DNA from: an uncultured Bacteroidota bacterium
GTDB lineage: Bacteria > Bacteroidota > Bacteroidia > Chitinophagales > Saprospiraceae
Assembly (NCBI GenBank): GCA_937952445.1
Contig: CALGAA010000221.1
Location: 1-13,132, forward strand
Direction: 5' to 3'
DNA: 13,132 nucleotides
Below, in pieces: positions 1 through 7,463 of the stretch. Under the pieces are notes generated by a model. It worked only from the letters and a program-made list of their open reading frames with translations. It had not been told where the DNA came from and did not search any database. Within the stretch, counting starts at the first letter, position 1, and every line of letters starts with the position of its first letter. The position numbers were made by a program, and so were the translations under genes.

Positions 1-934
1 TATAATCGATATCAGAAGATATTTTCAAAACCCGCAGGACCTCTTCGATCGTGAGATTATCAAAGGTTCCCGTAAATTTAAAATCCTTCATTTCCAGAGC
101 CCCCACATTGCACTCCACGTCGTATTTTCGTTCGATGTCCCGAATGACGATTTCCAGTGGTGCATCCCGAAAAATTAATTTTCCTTCCCGCCACGGTGCA
201 GCTTCGTCTTCCGTAATATCAAATATTTCAAAACGGTCGGTCTGGCGGTCCAATACAGCGGTCTGTAAAGGTCGGAGGGTCACCGCACTTTTGGCCTCGC
301 CGGTCACCTCGACCGATCCACTGACCAGAGTCGTAACCGGTTCGAAGTCGTCCGGATAAGCCCTTACATTAAAGCGTGTACCGAGCACTTTTACATCCAT
401 ATTTCCGGTGTGGACAATGAACGGTCGGCCGGGATGGCGGACTACGTCAAAAAAGGCCTCCCCCACCAGCTGAATTTCCCGTGTTTCGTTGTTGAAATCC
501 GAGTTCCAGGATATTCGGCTATCGGCATTTAAAAGCACAACGCTGCCATCCGGTAAGGTGATCTCGTGGTTCTCCCCCCGATCTGTCGCAGATGATTCTT
601 CGAAAGTAACCGTGTCCTGGACAACCGTCGGTTTCTCAGAACCAGGCACCATTTTCCAAACGAACCACGTGGTTACGATCAGAAGAACAGCTGCCGCTAT
701 ACGCAATACGGTTCGGGTTTTTACTCCACTCCGAAGCGTCTGGGTATTGACTTCGTGAAATCCTTTATCGACATCGAACTGTGCATCATTGAATTGGGAA
801 ACCGTTTGTCGGGCTTTTACCTCAGAAAACATTTTCCGATTCTCAGCTGATGATTCGATCCACCGGATCACTTCACTGCGTTTGGCCGCAGAAAGTTCAC
901 CTTTTATAAAACTTATAAGTGTTTTTTCAGTCAT
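1..934 (-). CDS. FecR-family anti-sigma factor (3' end missing)
   Basis: This is an inner-membrane anti-sigma factor that would hold an ECF sigma factor inactive until an outer-membrane transporter signals. Reading from the ATG at 934-932 gives 311 uninterrupted codons up to the window edge. The first 70 or so residues form the likely cytoplasmic sigma-binding part. One hydrophobic helix lies at about 78-93 (core AAAVLLIVTTWFVW). The periplasmic FecR domain follows at about 118-215, with the typical ITLPDGSVVLLNADSRI and GEAFFDV motifs. From about 248 (WREGKLIF) the C-terminal DUF4974-type domain begins and is cut off. Bacteroidota FecR proteins are usually about 320-400 residues, so only the tail is missing. 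The gene is divergent from the sigma gene at 1163; the usual order is sigma then FecR in one direction. Its own partner transporter probably lies further left. The family call is secure, but which sigma factor it binds is not. Confidence 0.93.
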   Translation of the reverse strand, partial: MTEKTLISFIKGELSAAKRSEVIRWIESSAENRKMFSEVKARQTVSQFNDAQFDVDKGFHEVNTQTLRSGVKTRTVLRIAAAVLLIVTTWFVWKMVPGSEKPTVVQDTVTFEESSATDRGENHEITLPDGSVVLLNADSRISWNSDFNNETREIQLVGEAFFDVVRHPGRPFIVHTGNMDVKVLGTRFNVRAYPDDFEPVTTLVSGSVEVTGEAKSAVTLRPLQTAVLDRQTDRFEIFDITEDEAAPWREGKLIFRDAPLEIVIRDIERKYDVECNVGALEMKDFKFTGTFDNLTIEEVLRVLKISSDIDY

Positions 935-992
935 TCGTCACAGGTTAATAACATTCGCATAATCGTCCTCGACAGGGAATGTTGATGCACTT

Positions 993-1025
993 GTATAACA
1001 TAAAGACGGAATAACCCAGTTATAC
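993..1025. repeat. Inverted repeat in divergent region
   Basis: GTATAAC (993-999) and its exact reverse complement GTTATAC (1019-1025) are separated by 19 bases, with the half-site centres 26 bases apart. The repeat begins 59 bases upstream of the FecR start codon. It could be an operator for a dimeric regulator. Seven-base arms in AT-rich DNA can also arise by chance. Confidence 0.3.
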
Positions 1026-1092
1026 CCTGAGTCGAAATCGAAATATTTTTTAACCTACTGGATTACGAACTTTTCACGGATTCAAAAGAATC

Positions 1093-1123
1093 TTGAAATT
1101 ATTGTTAGTTTTATGTAAATTTA
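1093..1123 (+). promoter_or_regulatory. Possible promoter of the ECF sigma gene
   Basis: TTG at 1093-1095, a 20-base spacer, and TAAATTTA at 1116-1123 fit loosely the Bacteroidota housekeeping promoter pattern (TTTG, about 19-21 bases, TAnnTTTG). The last base of the -7 box differs and the upstream box is incomplete. The implied leader before the GTG at 1163 is about 30 bases, which is reasonable. It is a weak match in an AT-rich region. Confidence 0.25.
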
Positions 1124-1162
1124 ACCATATTATAGGTTGCTCACTTAGTGTAATTCATTGTT

Positions 1163-1735
1163 GTGAAAGATATAAAGCCATCTGAAATTGTTCCATTGCT
1201 GCAGAAAGGAGACCGGACAGCATTTGAGACAATCTATCGGCTTTATTCCAATAACCTGTACATCATCGCACATTCATATACCGGGGATCAATTCGTAGCG
1301 GAAGACCTTGTTCAGGAAGTTTTCGTGCGATTGTGGGACCAGAGAAAAAATCTCAATATTCAGTCGACTCTCAATGGATATTTGTTTATGATGATCAAAA
1401 ACAAATGTCTTGATCATCTAAGGAAACCCCGCAAGACCCTGTCGTTGGAAGAGAGCGAAATGCTTTTGGAAGAAAGGATCAATTATTACGCGTTGCAGGA
1501 TGAGGCCGCTTCCCAAATGATCGAAACGGAGCTCGAAAAAAGCATCCATGATGCCATCGAATTGTTACCGGAGGCCTGTAAAGCCGTATTTTTGAAAACC
1601 CGAATGGAAGGATTGAAATACCGGGAAGCAGCCGATGAATTGAATATCTCGGTGAAGACGGTGGAAAGCCATATGACCAAAGCCTTAAAGCATATGCGGG
1701 TTTATCTGAAGGAATTTTTGTCGGTCCTGTTATAA
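1163..1735 (+). CDS. ECF RNA polymerase sigma factor (sigma-70 family)
   Basis: A complete 190-residue extracytoplasmic-function sigma factor of the Bacteroidota type, which directs RNA polymerase to a small regulon, typically transporter or polysaccharide-utilisation genes. Region 2 spans about 20-88 (AFETIYRLYSNNLY, then AEDLVQEVFVRLW and the KNKCLDHLR segment). Region 4 spans about 130-180 (ELLPEACKAVFLK, then the helix-turn-helix YREAADELNISVKTVESH). The length is normal. An in-frame stop at 1151-1153 leaves GTG at 1163 as the only usual start codon, with no clear Shine-Dalgarno sequence. The gene is divergent from the FecR gene on its left and convergent with the DUF4185 gene, 20 bases between stops. 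Its likely partner is the divergent FecR, but this is inferred from position only. A partner outside the window is possible. Confidence 0.95.
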   Translation: MKDIKPSEIVPLLQKGDRTAFETIYRLYSNNLYIIAHSYTGDQFVAEDLVQEVFVRLWDQRKNLNIQSTLNGYLFMMIKNKCLDHLRKPRKTLSLEESEMLLEERINYYALQDEAASQMIETELEKSIHDAIELLPEACKAVFLKTRMEGLKYREAADELNISVKTVESHMTKALKHMRVYLKEFLSVLL

Positions 1736-1755
1736 TCCCCGAAAGGGTCTAATCA

Positions 1756-3222
1756 TCAAAATTTACCCATATCTGCGATGGTAGCCTTCATTAAAAACAC
1801 ATTGTAGGGCAGCCACATCGACATGGTAAAATAAAGTTCATCCCCTTCTACCGACCTGGGATGGAAGTAGGATCCGTACAACTGACTGTATTCAGTCCCC
1901 GCCGCCAATTCATATGGTTCGCTCCAGGGGCCTGTAATCTGATTAGCCGTCCGCATCGTAATGTTGTATCGGTCCGCATTAAAATAAGCAATAAACCACT
2001 TTTCGTGGTCCTGATTGTACAATACCGACAGCTCGCCCACCTTATCATCTATGATGACGGTAGCCTGGTTCTCGTCGCCCACCAACCAGGTACCCTGATC
2101 ACCGTTCCAAAATTCATAGCGATCCTTATGCTCGATATTTTCCTCCGCAAATCGGGCCAGATGTGCCGGACTATCCCGACCGGTCTGAGTTCCGATCATA
2201 TAGACGTATCCATCCTTTTTAAAATAACCGGCCTGCCCGAAATTACTGTTGGATCCAAATTCAATATCCTCACATTTCGACCAGGTCTGCCCGTTATCAT
2301 CGGATCGGTAAAGACCGGAATAATTGGTAATCCAGCCATCCCAATTTCTCATATTAAAATAATGTACATAATCGACTCCATTAGCCCGTATAGCCGCTGT
2401 CGGAATCGATGTCCAGTCGCCCCTTCCGGAATTGTCCTTGGCACTGTAAATGATTTCGCGCGCATGCCCGCTTTCATCCGCCGCCATATCGTGGATAACC
2501 AGGCCCTCATCGAGGTTTTTATTATTGCTAAAGCCCAATACGTTGGATCGCCAACTTCCCCCGTTGGGACCCGGATTGGCCGGACGTGGCCTAAAATCCT
2601 GACCAAAAGTATCCCCGAAGAAAATTCCGTATTGGCCCGGTTGCATTTCCCATATGATGCCCAGATCAGTGCCGCCGACATTCCAGTCCCGTGCTGTATT
2701 ATTGGGATTGACCACGGTTTCACCGTCCATCGGAATTCCTGTCACCCGGGCTATCCGTTCGACTTTGCGAACAAAAAATCCCCATCGGTTGTCAACATCC
2801 AAAACAACCCGGTTTGAAACATTTCCATCTTCATATTCTGCGGACAATATCAATTGAAACCGTTCCGGGTCAGCAGGTTGTATCTCATATCGGAGAATAT
2901 ACGGAGAGCTGAGTTGACTCCGCGCGATTCGATCATTCATCGGAGCTCCGCCGCTTTTGACCACATGTAAAAATGCCACATTGTCCAGATTTTTAAAGAT
3001 CAGTTCCACGGTGACCATCCGGGTTGTTGTATCCGGGATAAGTTCACTGGCCGAAGCCATGATCTCGTCCACCGGGATAGGGGATTTGTCAGGCGTGTCG
3101 GATGTACAGCCAATGACAAAAACGATAATGATCAACCCATAAAACAAGGAGTAAGGGATCCATCGTTTTAATCCATTGAATATGGAACTGAAAAAAATAT
3201 CGTGACGTATTCTATTTATCAT
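1756..3222 (-). CDS. DUF4185-type lipoprotein, probable glycoside hydrolase
   Basis: This 488-residue exported lipoprotein is the last gene of the operon. A hydrophobic stretch ends in the lipobox VIGC, with the lipidated Cys at 39. The pre-lipobox segment is long, but no later Met exists to shorten it. Residues about 50-155 look like a beta-rich, Ig-like accessory domain. From about 165 the protein resembles DUF4185: VGGTDLGIIWE (Asp186), IFFGDTFG (Asp204), a sialidase-like SDDNGQTWS turn (308-315), and a repeated propeller pattern to GPWSEP and YGSYFHPR. DUF4185 members have been shown to cleave D-arabinan and have a beta-propeller fold (family GH183, as I recall). The two Asp residues are candidate acid residues, not proven ones. 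Other beta-propeller carbohydrate enzymes of the GH43/GH117 type are alternatives. It is the only candidate hydrolase in the operon. The substrate cannot be told from sequence. Confidence 0.78.
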   Translation of the reverse strand: MINRIRHDIFFSSIFNGLKRWIPYSLFYGLIIIVFVIGCTSDTPDKSPIPVDEIMASASELIPDTTTRMVTVELIFKNLDNVAFLHVVKSGGAPMNDRIARSQLSSPYILRYEIQPADPERFQLILSAEYEDGNVSNRVVLDVDNRWGFFVRKVERIARVTGIPMDGETVVNPNNTARDWNVGGTDLGIIWEMQPGQYGIFFGDTFGQDFRPRPANPGPNGGSWRSNVLGFSNNKNLDEGLVIHDMAADESGHAREIIYSAKDNSGRGDWTSIPTAAIRANGVDYVHYFNMRNWDGWITNYSGLYRSDDNGQTWSKCEDIEFGSNSNFGQAGYFKKDGYVYMIGTQTGRDSPAHLARFAEENIEHKDRYEFWNGDQGTWLVGDENQATVIIDDKVGELSVLYNQDHEKWFIAYFNADRYNITMRTANQITGPWSEPYELAAGTEYSQLYGSYFHPRSVEGDELYFTMSMWLPYNVFLMKATIADMGKF

Positions 3223-3398
3223 CGTTTTTACAATTTCATGAGCCGGGTAAACCTTTCCCAGGTGGGCCGGGCATTAAAGTTCATGATACTTTTGACGAGG
3301 TATCACTACCATGATCTGTTGGGATTTCACACATGATCTTTGCCCCACCCGTTTTTTTGCAAGGCGTGTTTAAAGCCCTACTGATCGCCCATCGAATC
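3223..3398. other. 176-base gap within the operon
   Basis: This is the longest gap in the minus-strand gene series. It holds a small stem-loop, TGATAC (3284-3289) pairing with GTATCA (3300-3305) across a 10-base loop, and three copies of CATGAT at 3282, 3310 and 3332. No promoter matching the Bacteroidota consensus and no convincing small gene were seen. An internal promoter or an mRNA-processing site is possible. It may equally be neutral spacer. Confidence 0.4.
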
Positions 3399-4472
3399 TT
3401 ATTCCCGGATATGATCGATCAATGCCTCGGGAGAACGGGGATCTACCCCAAAGACAAAGGTCATTCCCTGACTAAATGGAGCTTTCAACTCAAAATTTTC
3501 AAATGAAATACCACCGGGAATAGGTGATTGGCTCGCCCAATATGTATACCGTCCGTTCACCAGACACTCCAGACCAGTTATGGTTGGCGATGCTGCCCAG
3601 TACTGCGTGGCTGTTTCCCCGTAATACTTCCAATGCGAATGGGTACCGGGCTCGTAATCCGCCTCCGACGGATGGAGTTCGTCCGGGGCAGCCAATACAT
3701 ACGCCAGACCCGTTCCACCGGGGATGAATTCATTTACGGAAAAATGACGGTGGGTCGTGAAAGCATCTCCCTGGTAATCAGGCCAGAGGTTTCGGGACAA
3801 TACCCGGCGGGAATCCAGGTACAATTCCCGTAGCCGCGCAAAATTGCCCATAGTAGCGGTGACGATAAAATGTTCAAGGGCGGCGGAATTTTCCGCTTTG
3901 TACGTGGAAACTTCTACTTCATAGGGTTTATCCGAATAAAACCTCAACCGGACATAGACGTGCGCACCATTTTCAAATGGTTCTGAAAACACGTATAAGG
4001 TCAGCGTTTCCCGATCGCCCTGACGTTCAATTTTACCTTGTACGGGCTGGTCTTCAGCTCCCGGAACTGCAGATTCGGAATTTTCAGCGCTCCAAAACCG
4101 CTTCCCGCGCACCCCATCCAACGCACTCATCTCCAATTCGGAAAAACCACGATGCTGCTCTCCTTCCACCACAGGTTCAAGGGCGAGGAAATTGATCATT
4201 TTTCCGTCTTTATGCCCCAAATAGGGGGTATAAATACGAATCAGCCCCCGCGGACCGGGCATGGGTGGCAGTCCGATCTGCAATCCATTGACATGACCCC
4301 AAATGGGTTGGGCAGGGTAATCCGTAGAGGGCTGAACCCATTTTCCGATTTCTACTGGTTGAGCCATTTCTTCCCAATCCAAACCATTTCCATCCTGACA
4401 ATTCACAACGAACAGAATCAGGATTACGAACCACACCATTTTTTGCGTTTTAGACTTATTAACAAGCCGCAT
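3399..4472 (-). CDS. Exported lipoprotein of unknown function
   Basis: A 357-residue protein I do not recognise as a named family. The N-terminus is a clear lipoprotein signal: basic residues, a hydrophobic core (MVWFVILILFV) and VVNC with Cys at 25. The rest alternates short strands and turns, suggesting an all-beta extracellular domain. Notable segments are PIWGHVNGLQIGLPPMPGPRG (about 56-76), NFLALEPV (94-101), the acidic SELEMSALDG (111-120), VYVRLRFYSDKPYEVEV (172-188), and a histidine/aromatic cluster THSHWKYYGETATQYWAASP (277-296) that could form a ligand site. There is no transmembrane helix after the signal. It sits 33 bases downstream of the copper-domain dehydrogenase gene, so it is probably co-transcribed and may act on, or bind, the same substrate. 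A carbohydrate-binding, mutarotase-like or lyase-like role is possible, but nothing in the sequence settles this. Confidence 0.85.
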   Translation of the reverse strand: MRLVNKSKTQKMVWFVILILFVVNCQDGNGLDWEEMAQPVEIGKWVQPSTDYPAQPIWGHVNGLQIGLPPMPGPRGLIRIYTPYLGHKDGKMINFLALEPVVEGEQHRGFSELEMSALDGVRGKRFWSAENSESAVPGAEDQPVQGKIERQGDRETLTLYVFSEPFENGAHVYVRLRFYSDKPYEVEVSTYKAENSAALEHFIVTATMGNFARLRELYLDSRRVLSRNLWPDYQGDAFTTHRHFSVNEFIPGGTGLAYVLAAPDELHPSEADYEPGTHSHWKYYGETATQYWAASPTITGLECLVNGRYTYWASQSPIPGGISFENFELKAPFSQGMTFVFGVDPRSPEALIDHIRE

Positions 4473-4505
4473 TCCGGCATTTCACCATAATGTAATAAGC
4501 TATCT

Positions 4506-7385
4506 TCAACCCGTAGGATGATCCATCTCCATCGTCAAGGCTATTTCCTCCCGGATCTTTTGGTTGATTTCTGTCGAGAATTTGTCCTCCAGTCTCTGCT
4601 CCATGCTCCGGAGTACATCCTCAGCGTTCACATTTTCCATACCTCCTATTTTGCGGATCGTAAATTGGAGAATAACCGGTTGCTCCGACGCCAGTGCCAT
4701 GTTGACCGCCCGGTCCAAATCCAAATCGATTAGGGGCTCGAAAGCGTACCAATTCATCAGGGGCAAATTGAGATCATTGATATCTCCGTAATGACTGATC
4801 AATCCCGTTACGATGTCCCACCGGGTATCGGCGTCCATTCGCTGGGCGGCAGAGCTGATATACAGCCTCACCAATGCTGAAGGATCATTATTTGCCATGG
4901 ATTCCAATTTACCCCGGGCCATATCGGACAGAGCCGATTTACTTTCCGTGGCCAACTGGATCGCCCAACTTCGAATGTACTCGTCCTCGTGATCCCACAA
5001 TTCCACCAACTGTTCACGAGAAATCCCATCCGTGACGTGAAGTGCCCACAACGCTCTGAGTTTGCGGGTCACGTCCGGATTCTCATCCAAAATCTTCCGC
5101 AACGCTGCGTGTATTTCGGGGCTCCCTCCCCGTTCCTGGAGCAGAACTCTGGCGTGCCGGACATACCATTCGTTGGGATGAAGTTGATATTCGACCAGTT
5201 CCTCATCGGTCGCCTGAGACAAATCAATTTGAACAAACTGATCTTCTTTGTGGCTGATTTTGAAAATTCGGCCGAGCGTTTTGTCGTGGACATCCGGATT
5301 GGGACTATGACATTGGTTTTTATCGTACCAATCGATGGCGTACATCGATCCTCCCGGCCCATATTCAAAATCCAGCCATTGGGACCAGGAATCGTTGGTG
5401 ACGACAAAATCCGAGCCGTGCATCGCGGTATAGCCAGAGCCATCACGTACCAGAATATCTACGTTGGTTTTGGCCCCATGGATATTATTCATCAGCATGG
5501 AATTACGCATTTCCTCAGGCCAGTGTTCAGCTCCCTGATAAATCGTTCCACCGGCGTGGGCATGGCCTCCCCCCACCGCTGCAGATCTTGAATTTCCAGC
5601 GTGGGGCCCCGCATCACCGACCCAATGGACATGGTCAGCGATCGTTTTGATGTCGTCGTAAATGTAAGGGCTAAAATGATTTCCTGCTTGTCTGATGTAC
5701 CTGCCTCCCTGGATCACATGATACAAATGAGGTATGACGCAGGTAGCGATGAAGGCGTGCCCGTACTGATTAAAATCGATCCCCCAGGGGTTGCTGGTTC
5801 CCCAGCCAAACACTTCAAATTGATGGGTCTGGGGATGAAACCGCCATACACCTGCGTTGATCGGAACTCTATCCTCATCGGGAGTTCCCGGTTGACCGAC
5901 CCGAGAATGCGTAAACACACCCTGTACCCCGTAGAGCCAGCCATCCGGACCCCATACAAAACTGTTTAGGGTTTCATGGGTATCCTGATGTCCCCAGCCG
6001 TCCAGCATGACGACAGGATCACCCGCCGGTGCAGATCCGCTTTCATCGATTGGAATAAACAATAGTTCGGGAGCTGCACCAACCCAGACGCCACCGTGCC
6101 CGATCTCTATCCCGCTTACCAGATTCAATCCGTCATAAAATATGATCCGGCTGTCCAGGGTGCCGTCACCATCGGTGTCTTCAAAAATCAAAATTCGATC
6201 ACCTCCTTCGCCATCGGGAGCTTTCTGCGGGTAGGTGTGCGCTTCCACCACCCACAATCTTCCCCTATAATCCATCGTAAAAGCAATCGGACGAACCACA
6301 TCGGGTTCAGCAGCAGCCAGTTGAATCGTAAAATCCTCCGGCAAATCCATAGCTGCAGCCGCTTCGTCACCGGAGAGTCCGGCATGGGCCAGAATATCCA
6401 GCGGTGGTAAGACAATTATATCATCCGGATGTAGCTCGTCTATGAAAAAGGGTTTGGATTCATAAAACCGAAAGTCGTCGAAGCTAATATGCGCCCAGAC
6501 ATTATCCGGAATATAGGACAACGAACTTTCTCCGGTTTCCTGATCGATCAGCCGAATCCGGATTTCCTGGCCCATATAATCATTTAGATCGACCACGACC
6601 GGCCGAAATTCTGCGCTGTTGTTCCCTGTAATTTCAAATATCACCTCACCGGTGGCAGATTCGATCAATTCCACCCGGGTCTCCTTCAAAGCTCCCCCGG
6701 CTACTTTAAAAGATGCATAGGGATGTGTCACTTCAAATGGATCTGAGATAATCGTACCGGTATCGCCATAGTTCCGGGTGCCACCACTCGTGAGAAAGTA
6801 TTCTCCTGAAATGCCCAGATCCATAAGCACTTCCGGCTCATAAATATCCTGGTCCATATCGGAACTGGGCTGATTCTCAAACGCCGTACCCGTATATGTC
6901 CAGTTGTGCAAAGTGTTGTATTCAAAATCAAAATTCATTCGGACGCTATCCTTCATGGGGATCATCCCTTTGGGTCCATCGATCGCGAGCATGGGGTCGA
7001 TCACCATGATTTGCCCCTCCATCGTCGCCCGGTGACCCGGTACGCTGCAATAGTATACATCATTTCCCGACGTCTCAAATACCACGATGGCAGAATCACC
7101 CTTTTCGGTGATCGTGGGGCTCCGGTCGTCCGTGCCCTCAATGACCACATCGTGGGTCATATTTTCGCCATTGATCATGGTAACCTGAACATTCTCACCA
7201 TCCAGAACGCGCAATACCGGGTTGCGAATCCCATCGATATCCCCACCGATACCCACGTATCCGGTCATATAGGCCATCAATCGAAATTCGCGGTCGATTT
7301 CTATTTCCGCCTTCTGGGGTTGGGCACAACCTCCAAGGATCAGGACAACCAATAATAATTTTACGCCCAGGATTAACTTTCTCAT
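4506..7385 (-). CDS. Lipoprotein: cupredoxin + PVC-type dehydrogenase propeller + HEAT-like repeats
   Basis: A 959-residue lipoprotein (lipobox LGGC, Cys20), probably a periplasmic or surface oxidoreductase. Residues about 30-130 form a type-1 copper domain, with likely ligands His78 (MTHDV), Cys113, His118 and Met122 in YYCSVPGHRATM. Residues about 150-310 look like a beta-sandwich, carbohydrate-binding-like module. Residues about 345-712 match the putative membrane-bound dehydrogenase domain of Pirellula/Verrucomicrobium proteins, a sorbosone-dehydrogenase-like propeller. Signs include PEDFTIQLAAAEPDVVRPIAF, the calcium-loop-like DTDGDGTLD (403-411), GWGTSNPWGIDFN, GGGHAHAGGTIYQG and NQCHSPNP, ending in GRIFKIS. 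Residues about 720-959 are helical, HEAT-like. No CxxCH haem motif occurs anywhere, although many relatives end in a cytochrome c domain. Copper may therefore replace haem as the electron carrier. Substrate and cofactor (perhaps PQQ) are unknown. The domain calls are firmer than the catalytic role. Confidence 0.85.
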   Translation of the reverse strand: MRKLILGVKLLLVVLILGGCAQPQKAEIEIDREFRLMAYMTGYVGIGGDIDGIRNPVLRVLDGENVQVTMINGENMTHDVVIEGTDDRSPTITEKGDSAIVVFETSGNDVYYCSVPGHRATMEGQIMVIDPMLAIDGPKGMIPMKDSVRMNFDFEYNTLHNWTYTGTAFENQPSSDMDQDIYEPEVLMDLGISGEYFLTSGGTRNYGDTGTIISDPFEVTHPYASFKVAGGALKETRVELIESATGEVIFEITGNNSAEFRPVVVDLNDYMGQEIRIRLIDQETGESSLSYIPDNVWAHISFDDFRFYESKPFFIDELHPDDIIVLPPLDILAHAGLSGDEAAAAMDLPEDFTIQLAAAEPDVVRPIAFTMDYRGRLWVVEAHTYPQKAPDGEGGDRILIFEDTDGDGTLDSRIIFYDGLNLVSGIEIGHGGVWVGAAPELLFIPIDESGSAPAGDPVVMLDGWGHQDTHETLNSFVWGPDGWLYGVQGVFTHSRVGQPGTPDEDRVPINAGVWRFHPQTHQFEVFGWGTSNPWGIDFNQYGHAFIATCVIPHLYHVIQGGRYIRQAGNHFSPYIYDDIKTIADHVHWVGDAGPHAGNSRSAAVGGGHAHAGGTIYQGAEHWPEEMRNSMLMNNIHGAKTNVDILVRDGSGYTAMHGSDFVVTNDSWSQWLDFEYGPGGSMYAIDWYDKNQCHSPNPDVHDKTLGRIFKISHKEDQFVQIDLSQATDEELVEYQLHPNEWYVRHARVLLQERGGSPEIHAALRKILDENPDVTRKLRALWALHVTDGISREQLVELWDHEDEYIRSWAIQLATESKSALSDMARGKLESMANNDPSALVRLYISSAAQRMDADTRWDIVTGLISHYGDINDLNLPLMNWYAFEPLIDLDLDRAVNMALASEQPVILQFTIRKIGGMENVNAEDVLRSMEQRLEDKFSTEINQKIREEIALTMEMDHPTG

Positions 7386-7463
7386 TCTGTATAATTTATC
7401 ACCAGTTTCAACTCAGTCCAACGACCTGTTCATCTGGAATCCGATACACCACATCCCTTCGTA

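Larger units (their letters stand above)
935..1162. promoter_or_regulatory. Divergent upstream region between FecR and ECF sigma genes
   Basis: This AT-rich, non-coding 228-base stretch must carry the promoters for both the leftward FecR gene and the rightward sigma gene. It contains a spaced inverted repeat (GTATAAC at 993-999, GTTATAC at 1019-1025), a short dyad GATTC-AAAA-GAATC at 1079-1092, and the 8-base palindrome TAAATTTA at 1116-1123. I found no convincing Bacteroidota promoter for the FecR side. The regulatory role rests on position, not on a recognised operator. Confidence 0.6.

Noticed and set aside
1861..2817. 318-codon open frame on the plus strand
   Set aside because: It is antisense to the DUF4185 gene, whose motifs establish the true coding strand.
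3238..3336. 32-codon plus-strand frame in the gap between the 357-residue lipoprotein and DUF4185 genes
   Set aside because: Too short and featureless to separate from chance, and it lies opposite to the operon.
7386..7463. Possible promoter before the copper-domain dehydrogenase gene (TTG, 20 bases, TAAATTAT on the minus strand)
   Set aside because: The -7 box lacks its last two consensus bases and would lie almost on top of the start codon, leaving no usable leader.
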